From Williamsia muralis (GTDB lineage Bacteria > Actinomycetota > Actinomycetes > Mycobacteriales > Mycobacteriaceae), in the NCBI RefSeq assembly GCF_002735905.1, contig NZ_PEBD01000010.1, forward strand, positions 1,054,001 to 1,118,000: a DNA stretch of 64,000 bases, read 5' to 3'. Of this stretch, positions 26,277 to 34,647 are shown piece by piece. The first letter of the stretch is position 1. Every line of letters begins with the position of its first letter. The notes below the pieces were generated by a model. The model did not search any database, had not been told where the DNA came from, and saw nothing but the letters and a program-made list of their open reading frames with translations. Both the position numbers and the translations under genes were made by a program.

Positions 26277-26903
26277 ATGTTTCATGCTGATCCGGTCGAC
26301 CACGCGGAATCTTCGTCAGCGCCGAGACGGCGATCCGCGCTGTCGGTCGTCAGCAGTGTGATCATGAACCTGCTCGCGGTGGGCGGGCTCGCGTGCATCG
26401 TGATGGTTGTCCTGGCCGTGGTGTTCAACGTCTCGCTCATTATGTTCAAGACCGGGTCGATGGCGCCGTCCATCCCGGCGGGATCGCTGGCCGTCGTGCA
26501 GACGGTGCCGGCGGCGTCTGTGGACGTGGGCGACGTGGTCACCGTCAAACGGCCCGGTCAGTTGCCGATCACGCACCGGGTGATCAAGACCTCACCAGGT
26601 GCCGACGGCACAACGATGCTCGAAATGCGTGGTGATGCCAATTCATTCGACGACCCGGGTGGCTATCAGGTGAAGGAGGTACGCAAGGTCCTGTGGTCGG
26701 TACCGGGTCTTGCCAAGGGTGTCATCTGGCTGTCGAATCCGTTTGTCCTATTGGCGATCACAATTGGCGCCGCGTTGCTGGTGCTCTGGGCCTTCTGGCC
26801 CCGACAGAGCGAGGACGACGCCGATCCCGATGACGGCGTTCCCGACGGCCGAATAGCAATGCCCGAACGTGGTGCAGGCGCCCATTCTCGGATCGAGGCC
26901 TGA
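26277..26903 (+). CDS. sipW: SipW-like signal peptidase I
   Basis: Membrane signal peptidase of the SipW/archaeal-eukaryotic type, 208 residues. An N-terminal membrane helix (LLAVGGLACIVMVVLAVVF) leads into box B with the catalytic serine (KTGSMAPSIPAGSLAVVQTV). The general base is histidine (ITHRVIK) rather than the lysine of ordinary bacterial LepB, which is the SipW hallmark. Box E reads RGDANSFDDPG. A second hydrophobic helix (PFVLLAITIGAALLVLWAFW) anchors the C-terminus, followed by an acidic tail. ATG was chosen because TAGGAG ends 6 bases before it; the TTG one codon earlier is too close. It lies between two exported proteins that share the same signal motif and ends 3 bases before the next start. 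Confidence 0.9.
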   Translation: MFHADPVDHAESSSAPRRRSALSVVSSVIMNLLAVGGLACIVMVVLAVVFNVSLIMFKTGSMAPSIPAGSLAVVQTVPAASVDVGDVVTVKRPGQLPITHRVIKTSPGADGTTMLEMRGDANSFDDPGGYQVKEVRKVLWSVPGLAKGVIWLSNPFVLLAITIGAALLVLWAFWPRQSEDDADPDDGVPDGRIAMPERGAGAHSRIEA

Positions 26904-26906
26904 ATA

Positions 26907-28700
26907 GTGGGTGGCCATCACAGCAAGGCGCTCGGCAACAGAGACGTTGGGCAGCGGCACCGCCGGCGTCTCATCGGGGTGGCGGCACTGGCAATCCTGG
27001 TGGTCGTTGGCGCATCCGCGTTGACCGGGGCGTTCGCCGATCGGACACTGGCCGCCTGGGGAGACAAGGTCTGGGGGACAAGCACATTCGGTGTCGACCC
27101 GGCATACGTCCCCACGGGGTGGGCAAGGGCATCAGCGGGAGCCGGCACCATCGAGCGCCCCGACCGTGGATGGCTGGGCACGGTGACCACGTTTGCCGGT
27201 GGCGAACAATCCATGGCGGCTCCCACGAGGTCGAGCTATACGTCCCCACAAACCCCTACCTACGGGGGTTGGCCGGGCAGTGTGGACTTCAGTCTGAGCT
27301 CCTCGCAATGTGTGCGTCACGCTGCCGGGACACAGTGCGCGCCTGCGCCTGCCGACGCCACGTCGAGCGCAGCCACAACAACATCGAATCTGTACCTCAC
27401 CTACTTCGGCGCTGCTCTCGGTGATCTTCTAGGGGTGGTCAACCCGGTGAAGGTGTCGGTGTCGTGTCGTCCAGGACAGCTGCTTGCGCCCAGCCCCACA
27501 GGGACAGTGAGGTTTCGGCACTCGGCGGTGGTCTGGGAATCCGTAGCCGTTCCCACTCAGCCCGGGCACACCAGCTCGGGCGAGGGACCGGCGCGTCAGC
27601 TCTCGATCGTGTGGAATGTGGCCCAGACTGCGACCTCCATCCGGTCTGAGCTGATCATGACGTGGACCCAGCCGTATGTCTTTCCGGCGACGCCTGAGGT
27701 GAATCTGCGGAACGTTGTCCTCGCCCGCGCCGAATGCGGCACCGCAGGTCAGCCCCCGCCGCTGAGCGCCCCGTCGGCGCTGAGTTCGCGCCAAGCCGCG
27801 CAGACGACGTGTCCGGCCGTTGCGCAAGACAGGGACGAGGAAGTGGCCGTTCCCACCACGACGACCAGGATGACGAAGACGAGCACCCCGCCCATCACGT
27901 CTGCCCCGCCTGCTGTGGACGCTGACAACGACGCGCCAGTAGAGGACGGGACAGCCGACTGCGGTGGTACTGACCCCGCAACTTCTACTGCTGATCCGAG
28001 CCCGGCCGGTACGTCGACCAGCACGCCCTCACCTGACGAATCAGGCTCGACCACAACCACATCCGACGCTGCTGAGGCCATGCCGGTGAGACCGCCGCCG
28101 GAAAGTGCGGCCGACACCGCAGAACCGGCACCACCGCTGATGGTCCCGGACGGACCCACCACACCCTCGCCCGGCGAAGAGTTCGCCCTTGTCGGCACGG
28201 ATGGTGCTGACTTGGGCGCAGCGCGGATCGACGAGGTCCTGATCGATCACAGCTGCAACACTTCTCCCGCGGTGACCGTGGCGGTGCGGATGACGGTTAC
28301 CCCGTCCACGCACACCGGTGAGTACGCGCTGAATGGTGTGGAGTCATCACAATTCAGGCAGGGCAGCGGCACTGGTTCGCCGGTTTCGAGCTGGGGTCAA
28401 CCGTGTGGATCTCTCGGGCAAACGCTTTCCACCTTGACTCCGGGCCGCACCGCCGCAGGCTGGGTGATCTTCGAGGTCCCCGATCCTGTCACGCCCGTGC
28501 TGTGGCAACCGAACGGCACGACGGGATGGCTGATTTCGCTTCCTATCCTGTCGGCGTCGCCGTCCGAGACCCCGCCCCCGTCACCCACCTCACCGTCGTC
28601 TACCTCACCGTCGGCGTCGCTACCGTCGGTGCCTCCGGATCCTGAGCAGAGCGAGGGGAGTGACAAGGGGGCACCGGGATCGACCGAGCCGGATGAGTGA
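26907..28700 (+). CDS. Large exported protein with SipW-type signal and DUF4352-like domain
   Basis: A 597-residue secreted protein translated directly after the signal peptidase (3-base gap, GTG start). After a basic start (RHRRRLIGVAALAILVVVGA) it carries LAAWGDKVWGTSTF, matching the block in the first cassette protein. Residues about 50-300 form an unrecognised domain with several cysteines (SSQCVRHAAGTQCAP, VSCRPGQ, RAECGT). Residues about 305-415 are a Thr/Pro/Asp-rich low-complexity spacer. Residues about 420-545 resemble DUF4352 (ending RTAAGWVIFEVPDPV). The C-terminal 50 residues are Pro/Ser-rich without an LPxTG motif, so sortase anchoring is unlikely. It may be a surface or matrix protein; that role is inferred from the cassette. 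Confidence 0.72.
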   Translation: MGGHHSKALGNRDVGQRHRRRLIGVAALAILVVVGASALTGAFADRTLAAWGDKVWGTSTFGVDPAYVPTGWARASAGAGTIERPDRGWLGTVTTFAGGEQSMAAPTRSSYTSPQTPTYGGWPGSVDFSLSSSQCVRHAAGTQCAPAPADATSSAATTTSNLYLTYFGAALGDLLGVVNPVKVSVSCRPGQLLAPSPTGTVRFRHSAVVWESVAVPTQPGHTSSGEGPARQLSIVWNVAQTATSIRSELIMTWTQPYVFPATPEVNLRNVVLARAECGTAGQPPPLSAPSALSSRQAAQTTCPAVAQDRDEEVAVPTTTTRMTKTSTPPITSAPPAVDADNDAPVEDGTADCGGTDPATSTADPSPAGTSTSTPSPDESGSTTTTSDAAEAMPVRPPPESAADTAEPAPPLMVPDGPTTPSPGEEFALVGTDGADLGAARIDEVLIDHSCNTSPAVTVAVRMTVTPSTHTGEYALNGVESSQFRQGSGTGSPVSSWGQPCGSLGQTLSTLTPGRTAAGWVIFEVPDPVTPVLWQPNGTTGWLISLPILSASPSETPPPSPTSPSSTSPSASLPSVPPDPEQSEGSDKGAPGSTEPDE

Positions 28701-28748
28701 CTCGGGACCCGAATTGTCTGCGACGCACGGGAGCCCGAAGGGCGAGAG

Positions 28749-29864
28749 TCACGGCAATTCGGCAAGCATTCGTTCGACCGCTCGTGGTGTGCCGTCGCCG
28801 GAGGCAAGGCGGTCACCGATCGCCTGCGCCGACGCGGAGTAGCCGGGTTCGTTGAGGATGCGCGACAACGCCGAGGCGATACGAGCGGCCGACGCTTTCT
28901 TGCGCAACACGATGCCTGCACCCGCTCTGGCCACGGATCGACCCACCATCGGCTGGTCCAACAGTGGGTGCATCGGCATCACGATGAGTGGAAGTCCGTG
29001 GGCGAGGGCCTGGAAAGTTGTCGAGTGCCCGCCGTGACCGATGACCGCGACGCACTCCGGCAGGACGTCGGCATGCGGGACGTACTCATGGAGCTCGGCA
29101 TTGGCGGGCACCCGCAACCGGGATGCGTCGATGGCGGGTCCGGTGGTGGCGATCAGCCGGATGGGCAGGGTGGCAGCAGCGTCGAGGATGTTCTGCATGG
29201 TCTGTTGCTGGGCCGGAAAGTATGTGGTGCTCAAGCTGGCCAACACCGTTGGGGGCGTCCGCGGGGTGAGGGGTCTGGCGACCGGTTCGGCGGGCCCGGT
29301 CCAGAAGATGTTGCCTGCTGCGCGGTGGCGGCGTCCGGCAGGGTCCAGTGCCTGGTCGGAGATGACCACCTGCAGGTCCGCGGAACCCCAAATCCGACGT
29401 GAACTCAAGCCGCGCAGCCGGGCGACCACTCCGATGGGTCCGCGACGCCACGGCCCGTCGAGGTAGGCGTAGTAGGCGTGGAACAGGGCGATGGTCGGCT
29501 GTGGCAGAGCGTTCAGCGCGGACATCACCGGCAACAGCATACAATCGACAACCACCAGGCCGGCCTCACGTGAGGCGGCAACGGCGTCATCGACCAGAGT
29601 CCGGGTGGTGAAGAGCGCGAGGTAGCCCCACAACGTGGACGCGGTGCTCTTGTGCCTGCTGGACGACCACGACGGCGCGTTCGAGTAGGAGATGAACTCG
29701 AACCCCGCGGCCTCGACCTTGCTCCTCTGCTGTGCGTGGCCGAGAACGGTCACGCGATGTCCTCGCCGGGCGAACTCCCGTCCGAGCGTGATGACTGGCG
29801 GGAAGTTCCCTCCCGCGTCGAAGGTCACAAACAGGATGCGGGCGGGCTGCGTCGGCGTCGGCAC
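28749..29864 (-). CDS. MGT/GT1-family glycosyltransferase
   Basis: A 371-residue GT-B fold glycosyltransferase like UDP-sugar macrolide or lipid glycosyltransferases. The N-terminal donor/acceptor region begins ARILFVTFDAGGNFPPVI, and the nucleotide-sugar signature in the C-terminal half reads GHGGHSTTFQALAHGLPLIV followed by PMHPLLDQPM. The GTG is chosen because the Rossmann start follows at once; longer starts would overlap the tetR gene. It begins 10 bases after the stop of the TetR gene on the same strand, so the pair is probably an operon. The acceptor cannot be told; a role in glycosylating a drug or cell-envelope lipid under TetR control is an inference. Confidence 0.83.
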   Translation of the reverse strand: MPTPTQPARILFVTFDAGGNFPPVITLGREFARRGHRVTVLGHAQQRSKVEAAGFEFISYSNAPSWSSSRHKSTASTLWGYLALFTTRTLVDDAVAASREAGLVVVDCMLLPVMSALNALPQPTIALFHAYYAYLDGPWRRGPIGVVARLRGLSSRRIWGSADLQVVISDQALDPAGRRHRAAGNIFWTGPAEPVARPLTPRTPPTVLASLSTTYFPAQQQTMQNILDAAATLPIRLIATTGPAIDASRLRVPANAELHEYVPHADVLPECVAVIGHGGHSTTFQALAHGLPLIVMPMHPLLDQPMVGRSVARAGAGIVLRKKASAARIASALSRILNEPGYSASAQAIGDRLASGDGTPRAVERMLAELP

Positions 29865-29874
29865 GGCCCTGAGC

Positions 29875-30462
29875 TTATGCAGCCGCGAGTATCGCCGACA
29901 CCATTCGAGATACCCGGCGCTGCGCTGTGCTCCTCGACAACGTGCGGTCGCGGCACAGCAGCTTCCAGGTGTACACATCGGTCGCCACCACCAGCATGTC
30001 GATGAGCTCGGTCCGTGCCGCGGCCGACCGGTCGGCCAGCTGCGGTGCGAAGACGGTACTCACCCACGCACGGTGGGCCTGACGTTCGGACTCGGTGAGC
30101 TGGGCGGCGCGGCGGTCCCAACCCTCCTGACCCAGGAGCATGATCACCGCGTCTCCGTGGTCGTCGAAGTGGTCGAACAGCACCTCCAGAGCGGCCCGGA
30201 CGTCGCCCGGGGGGCTGGATCGATGTGATCGGAGTTGTTCGGCGACGAAGTCGGTGGCGGCATCCAGCAGACCATCACGGCTACCGAATTGGCGCAGGAC
30301 AGTCTGCACACTCACGCCGGCGCGAGCAGCGACCTCAGGGAGCACAATCGTTGCGAACGGCTTCTCACCGGCGAGTGCGACGGTGGCCTCCAGTGCCCGC
30401 CGCCGGGTCAGACCGGCGGACTCGGCACGCGAACGCATGACGTAGTTACGCGTCGTTTTCAT
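29875..30462 (-). CDS. TetR-family transcriptional regulator
   Basis: A 195-residue TetR-type repressor. The N-terminal helix-turn-helix spans ALEATVALAGEKPFATIVLP and VAARAGVSVQTVLRQFGSRD; the remainder is an all-helical ligand domain. The ATG at 30460-30462 is preferred over the ATG 27 bases upstream because a promoter (TTGACA, 17 bases, TAGCGT) ends just before it, which puts transcription start at the codon; the upstream ATG falls between the -35 and -10 boxes region. An inverted repeat covers the -35 box, suggesting autoregulation. It is cotranscribed with the glycosyltransferase, which is its likely target. Confidence 0.85.
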   Translation of the reverse strand: MKTTRNYVMRSRAESAGLTRRRALEATVALAGEKPFATIVLPEVAARAGVSVQTVLRQFGSRDGLLDAATDFVAEQLRSHRSSPPGDVRAALEVLFDHFDDHGDAVIMLLGQEGWDRRAAQLTESERQAHRAWVSTVFAPQLADRSAAARTELIDMLVVATDVYTWKLLCRDRTLSRSTAQRRVSRMVSAILAAA

Positions 30463-30470
30463 CGGATCCG

Positions 30471-30519
30471 ACGCTAACCGCAGAGTCATTTCGTGTCAAC
30501 GTGCGCTATCTCGAAATGA
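30471..30519 (-). promoter_or_regulatory. Promoter and candidate operator of the tetR-glycosyltransferase operon
   Basis: On the minus strand, -35 TTGACA (30499-30494), a 17-base spacer and -10 TAGCGT (30476-30471). A perfect 8-base inverted repeat, TCATTTCG (30486-30493) and CGAAATGA (30512-30519), flanks and overlaps the -35 box, a typical arrangement for TetR autorepression. Binding is not demonstrated. Confidence 0.6.
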
Positions 30520-30533
30520 GGGTCTCCACATGC

Positions 30534-30569
30534 ATCTCGCCCGGACCGCGAGTGCGGTCCGGGCGAGAT
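30534..30569 (-). terminator. Terminator of the Rpf gene
   Basis: A perfect 16-base-pair hairpin (ATCTCGCCCGGACCGC and complement) with a 4-base loop, 15 bases beyond the Rpf stop. It separates the Rpf transcript from the tetR promoter. Confidence 0.8.
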
Positions 30570-30584
30570 CGGTTCTGACGGGGG

Positions 30585-31230
<646 letters not shown>

Positions 31231-31267
31231 AAAAAACCCCGTCCGTACCCCTCGATGCGGACGGGGT
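31231..31267 (-). terminator. Rho-independent terminator of the fadE operon
   Basis: Read on the minus strand: ACCCCGTCCG, a 12-base loop, CGGACGGGGT, then TTTTTG. This is a textbook intrinsic terminator with a U-run, 16 bases after the fadE23-like stop. Confidence 0.92.
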
Positions 31268-31282
31268 CCTTCGTCCATCAGA

Positions 31283-32506
31283 TCACTTGAGTTCTGCGCT
31301 CGTCTTCCCGAGAACTCGACGTGCGATGATCAGGTTCTGGATCTGCTGGGTCCCCTCGAAGATATCGAGGATCTTTGAATCGCGGGCCCATTTCTCCAAA
31401 AGGGAGCGTTCCGAATAGCCAAGGCTGCCCGCCAGTTCCACGGCCTTGGTGGTCACGTCGGTGACCGTACGCCCAGCCTTCGCCTTCGACATCGAAGCCT
31501 CTTTGGAGTTCGGCTCCTTGTTGTCGGCCATCCATGCTGCTCGCAGTGAATGCAGGTATGCGGCTTCGAAATCCGATTCCATCCGGATGAACTCTGCTGC
31601 AGCGGCGTGCTGATTGTTGGCCGGCTTGTCGTAATCGATGTCGACGCCTGCTTCTTCGAGCAGAGTTCGGAGCTCCTCGAGCGCCGCCCGCGTCACACCG
31701 ACCGCCATCCCCGCGACCATCGGGCGGGTGTTGTCGAAGGTCTGCATGACCCCGCCGAAACCCTTCTTGGTGTCCACTTCTGGTGACCCCAAGAGGTTTT
31801 CGGCCGGAACGCGGCAATTCTCGAAACGGATCGCGGCAGTGTCGGAAGCCTTGATGCCGAGCTTGTGTTCGAGGCGCTCGATCGTCACACCTTCGTGTTC
31901 ACGGGGGACGACGAAGCTCTTGATCGCCGCACGGCCGGCGCTCTTGTCCACTGTGGCCCAGACGACGATGTGGTCGGCACGGGATCCGGCTGTCACATAG
32001 ATCTTTTCGCCGTTGATGATGTAGTCGTCGCCGTCCCGGGTCGCGGTGGTCGAGACCGCGGCAGAGTCGGAGCCGAAGCTGGGTTCGGTGATGGCCATCG
32101 ACGCCCAGACCTTGCCGAACTTCTTCAGCTGCTCTTCGGAGGCGACGGCCGCGATGGCGGCGTTGCCCAACCCCTGATAGGGGATCGACAGCATCAGACC
32201 GAGGTCGCCCCACGAGGTTTCCATCGTATTGAGCACCGACTGCATGTTGCCGCCGTTGACGACAGCACCTGCGGGCAGTTCTTTCTTGTTCTTCTGCTGG
32301 CTACGTCCACCGTCGGCGCCGGCTCCGGCGGCTCCGGCTTCACTGAGTCCGTCGTACAGACTCGCCAGGGTGTCGAGCTCGACCGGGTAGTCGTGTTCGC
32401 GGAGGTCGTACTTACGAGAGATGGGCCGGAAGATCTGCGCTGCCGCCTGGTGAGCCTGATCGACGGTGTGATGCAGCTTTCGGGGGAGTTCGAGATTGAT
32501 TGCCAT
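31283..32506 (-). CDS. fadE23: Acyl-CoA dehydrogenase (FadE23-like)
   Basis: FAD-dependent acyl-CoA dehydrogenase of 407 residues, first step of beta-oxidation. Family features are the flavin-binding strand region ASMAITEPSFGSDSAAVSTT, DYIINGEKIYVTAGSRAD, and near the C-terminus DIFEGTQQIQNLIIARRVLG, in which the Glu of the F-E-G-T motif is the catalytic base of this family. The N-terminus MAINLELPRKLHHTVDQ and its place directly after the FadE24-like gene (51-base gap) recall M. tuberculosis Rv3140. The operon ends in a strong intrinsic terminator. Substrate chain length cannot be read from the sequence. Confidence 0.88.
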   Translation of the reverse strand: MAINLELPRKLHHTVDQAHQAAAQIFRPISRKYDLREHDYPVELDTLASLYDGLSEAGAAGAGADGGRSQQKNKKELPAGAVVNGGNMQSVLNTMETSWGDLGLMLSIPYQGLGNAAIAAVASEEQLKKFGKVWASMAITEPSFGSDSAAVSTTATRDGDDYIINGEKIYVTAGSRADHIVVWATVDKSAGRAAIKSFVVPREHEGVTIERLEHKLGIKASDTAAIRFENCRVPAENLLGSPEVDTKKGFGGVMQTFDNTRPMVAGMAVGVTRAALEELRTLLEEAGVDIDYDKPANNQHAAAAEFIRMESDFEAAYLHSLRAAWMADNKEPNSKEASMSKAKAGRTVTDVTTKAVELAGSLGYSERSLLEKWARDSKILDIFEGTQQIQNLIIARRVLGKTSAELK

Positions 32507-32557
32507 GGCTGGATGTCTTTCTGTGCAAGAGTGTCGGGTCGGATGGGGGAGCGGTCG

Positions 32558-33925
32558 TCAGATGACGACGATGCCCTCGCCGATGGCCGCACCGCGCAGA
32601 TCGCGGAACCAGCGCTCGACCGGATGTTCTTTGGTGAAGCCGTGTCCGCCGAGCAATTGCACTCCGTCCGAACCGATTTGCATACCCTTGTCGGCTGTGA
32701 GCTTGCGGGCCAGCGCCGCTTCTCTGGCGAAAGACAGTCCTTGCTCGGCGCGTGCAGCTCCACGCAGGGTGACGAGCCGGATCGAGTCGAGCTCGGTCGC
32801 CATGTTTGCGACCATGAATGCGACGGCCTGACGGTTGGAGATCGGCTCCCCGAATGCCTCGCGCTCGTTCACATAGGGGATGACGTAGTCGAGGACGGCA
32901 TGGGCCGTACCGACCGCCAGCGAGGACCAACCGAGCCGAGCGAGCCGGACCACGTCGCGGTAGTCGGTGAAAGCGCTGTCGCCTTCTTCTTCACCAAGCA
33001 ATGCGGTGGCGGGCACGGTCACGTCGGTGAGCAGCAGCCGACCGATACCGGCGGCGCGCACACCCATGCCGGGATCTGCCTCCACGACAAGACCTTTGGA
33101 ACTCGACTCGACGATGAACAGGGCGGGACGGCCATCGAGCTGTGCGCCGATGATGAACAGTTCCGAAGATGCCGCAGCAGGCACAAACGACTTGACACCG
33201 TTGAGGCGGTAGCCGCTGGGTACGCGGGTTGCCTTGGTCTGCAGGGACATTGCGTCGAAGAGCGGGCGTGGCTCGGCGATGACGACGGCGGCCTGGGGCA
33301 CGTTCTCGCCCGCGAAGTCCGGCAGGTAGGTCTTCTGCTGCGCGTCGCTGCCGAACTGGGTGAGCGTGGTGGCGACACCGCTGGGTGCCAGCAGGGGCAG
33401 TGCCAAGCCCATGTCGCCATAGGCCATCGCTTCGGCGACGAGCGAGTTGGTGACCACGCCACGCTCGGTGGCGGCGCCCTCGAACTCTTCGGGCACATTG
33501 ATCATCGTGATACCGAGTTCGGCACTGCGAGCGAGGATCTCGGGCGGGGCTGCGGCCACGGCATCGGCGTCGTGGGCTGCCGGGCGCAAGATCTCGCCCG
33601 CGAACTCCTTGACGGTGTCCGCGATCATCTTCTGTTCGTCGTTGGGGAACAGGTTGAAGTAGTCCTTGGGGGTGGTGGACAGACGCTTTGCCTTGTCGCC
33701 ACCCTGGGCGCGGGAGAAGGCGCGGGTAGCGGCGCCGATCGTCTTGAACCCGGTCTTGGTTCCCTCGTACGCGATGCGGTTCAGCGGCTCGCGGATCTTG
33801 TACTTGTCGGCGAAATCGGAGCCGGTCACCGTGGTCAGGACTCGCATCGCTGCTCCGATGGCGCTACGGCGGTGGGGGTTCTTGCCCACAGCGGAGGTGT
33901 CGCGGGGCTCGGTATGAGTGCTCAT
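32558..33925 (-). CDS. fadE24: Acyl-CoA dehydrogenase (FadE24-like)
   Basis: Acyl-CoA dehydrogenase homologue, 455 residues, with a roughly 80-residue N-terminal extension (basic, with GFKTIGAATRAFSRAQGG) before the dehydrogenase fold that is also typical of FadE24. Motifs include VVIAEPRPLFDAMSL, GYRLNGVKSFVPAAASSEL and the C-terminal LLGGHGFTKEHPVERWFRDL. The usual catalytic Glu position of the FadE23 partner (FEGTQQIQ) has no counterpart here, where GHGFTKEHPVER is found, so the active base may differ or the pair may act as a heteromer. Start: ATG (MSTHTEPRD); a GTG two codons upstream is equally possible. Two palindromic operators lie in the promoter region. Confidence 0.85.
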   Translation of the reverse strand: MSTHTEPRDTSAVGKNPHRRSAIGAAMRVLTTVTGSDFADKYKIREPLNRIAYEGTKTGFKTIGAATRAFSRAQGGDKAKRLSTTPKDYFNLFPNDEQKMIADTVKEFAGEILRPAAHDADAVAAAPPEILARSAELGITMINVPEEFEGAATERGVVTNSLVAEAMAYGDMGLALPLLAPSGVATTLTQFGSDAQQKTYLPDFAGENVPQAAVVIAEPRPLFDAMSLQTKATRVPSGYRLNGVKSFVPAAASSELFIIGAQLDGRPALFIVESSSKGLVVEADPGMGVRAAGIGRLLLTDVTVPATALLGEEEGDSAFTDYRDVVRLARLGWSSLAVGTAHAVLDYVIPYVNEREAFGEPISNRQAVAFMVANMATELDSIRLVTLRGAARAEQGLSFAREAALARKLTADKGMQIGSDGVQLLGGHGFTKEHPVERWFRDLRGAAIGEGIVVI

Positions 33926-33990
33926 TCTCACCAGCTTGTCTTCTACGTGTTGGGCGTGAGGTGTCGGTCGGACGACCTTGTCTCACCGAT

Positions 33991-34006
33991 CTTACCGGTC
34001 GGTAAG
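33991..34006. promoter_or_regulatory. TetR-type palindrome 1 upstream of fadE24
   Basis: CTTACC-GGTC-GGTAAG, a perfect palindrome 66 bases before the fadE24 start. Its TTAC...GTAA ends are shared with the second palindrome 17 bases further upstream. Such paired sites are typical for TetR-family regulators of fatty-acid genes; the regulator is not adjacent. Confidence 0.6.
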
Positions 34007-34022
34007 AAAGCGGTCAGCACGG

Positions 34023-34042
34023 ACCTTACTACTCAGTAAGGT
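34023..34042. promoter_or_regulatory. TetR-type palindrome 2 upstream of fadE24
   Basis: ACCTTACT-ACTC-AGTAAGGT, an 8-base perfect inverted repeat with a 4-base centre. The centre-to-centre distance to palindrome 1 is about 34 bases, roughly three helical turns, so both could be bound on one face of the DNA. Confidence 0.6.
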
Positions 34043-34205
34043 CGGTTGTCACGCGGCCGTTCGGGCCGCCGGTCACAGATGGGTGCGACTACCAACCGAT
34101 TAGCAATGCGAACCATTGTTTGCGCAGCTCACGGGGGATTTCATCGGCCGTCATTCATTTGTTCACAAAATGGTCCAGGACCAGCCGAAGCCCGGTTCCG
34201 TGCCA

Positions 34206-34211
34206 TATCCT
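34206..34211 (+). promoter_or_regulatory. -10 element of the TM2-domain gene (leaderless)
   Basis: TATCCT seven bases before the ATG, with no purine-rich ribosome-binding site in front of the start. Confidence 0.45.
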
Positions 34212-34218
34212 GCTCCTC

Positions 34219-34638
34219 ATGACACAACCTCCTCCCGGGTATCCGGCACCGCCACCCCAGCCGCAGGGTGGCCCCTACAACGACACCTTCTACGCTTCGA
34301 TCTTCGGTCAGGAGCAGGGCCCGATGGGGTACCAGGACCTCGCCGGGCTTGTCCGCTCCGGACAGATCAAGCCGGAGACGCAGGTGCGCACGCAGTCGAG
34401 CAGCTGGTTCCCGGTTTCTCAGGTGCCCGGCCTGTTCTCGGACAAGGAATGGCTCACCGCGCTGCTGATCTCCGTATTCGTCGGCGGTCTCGGCATCGAC
34501 CGCTTCTACCTCGGGTACACCGGCCTCGGTATCGCCAAGCTGCTCACCTGTGGTGGCCTCGGCATCTGGACACTCATCGACATAGTCTTGATCGCGATGC
34601 GCAAGCTCCCCGACTCCAACGGTGTCCCACTGAAGTGA
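34219..34638 (+). CDS. GYF_2 and TM2 domain membrane protein
   Basis: A 139-residue protein. The N-terminus is Pro/Gln-rich (PPPGYPAPPPQPQGGPY). A GYF_2/DUF4339-like domain (about 28-78) has GQEQGPMGYQDLAGLVRSGQ and WFPVSQVPGLF. The C-terminal TM2 domain (about 82-135) shows two membrane helices around the signature GGLGIDRFYLGYTGLGIAKL. Such proteins are thought to sense or scaffold at the membrane; no specific role is known. It starts a probable operon with the DUF2752 gene, 9 bases downstream. The start follows from the -10 box and from the conserved proline-rich beginning. Confidence 0.85.
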   Translation: MTQPPPGYPAPPPQPQGGPYNDTFYASIFGQEQGPMGYQDLAGLVRSGQIKPETQVRTQSSSWFPVSQVPGLFSDKEWLTALLISVFVGGLGIDRFYLGYTGLGIAKLLTCGGLGIWTLIDIVLIAMRKLPDSNGVPLK

Positions 34639-34647
34639 TGGCTTGAC

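Noticed and set aside
31865-34039. 724-codon open frame antisense to both fadE genes
   Set aside because: Crosses two genuine genes and the operator region; the translation is rich in Gly/Asp/His without domain motifs, as expected of a complement of Ala/Leu-rich coding sequence.
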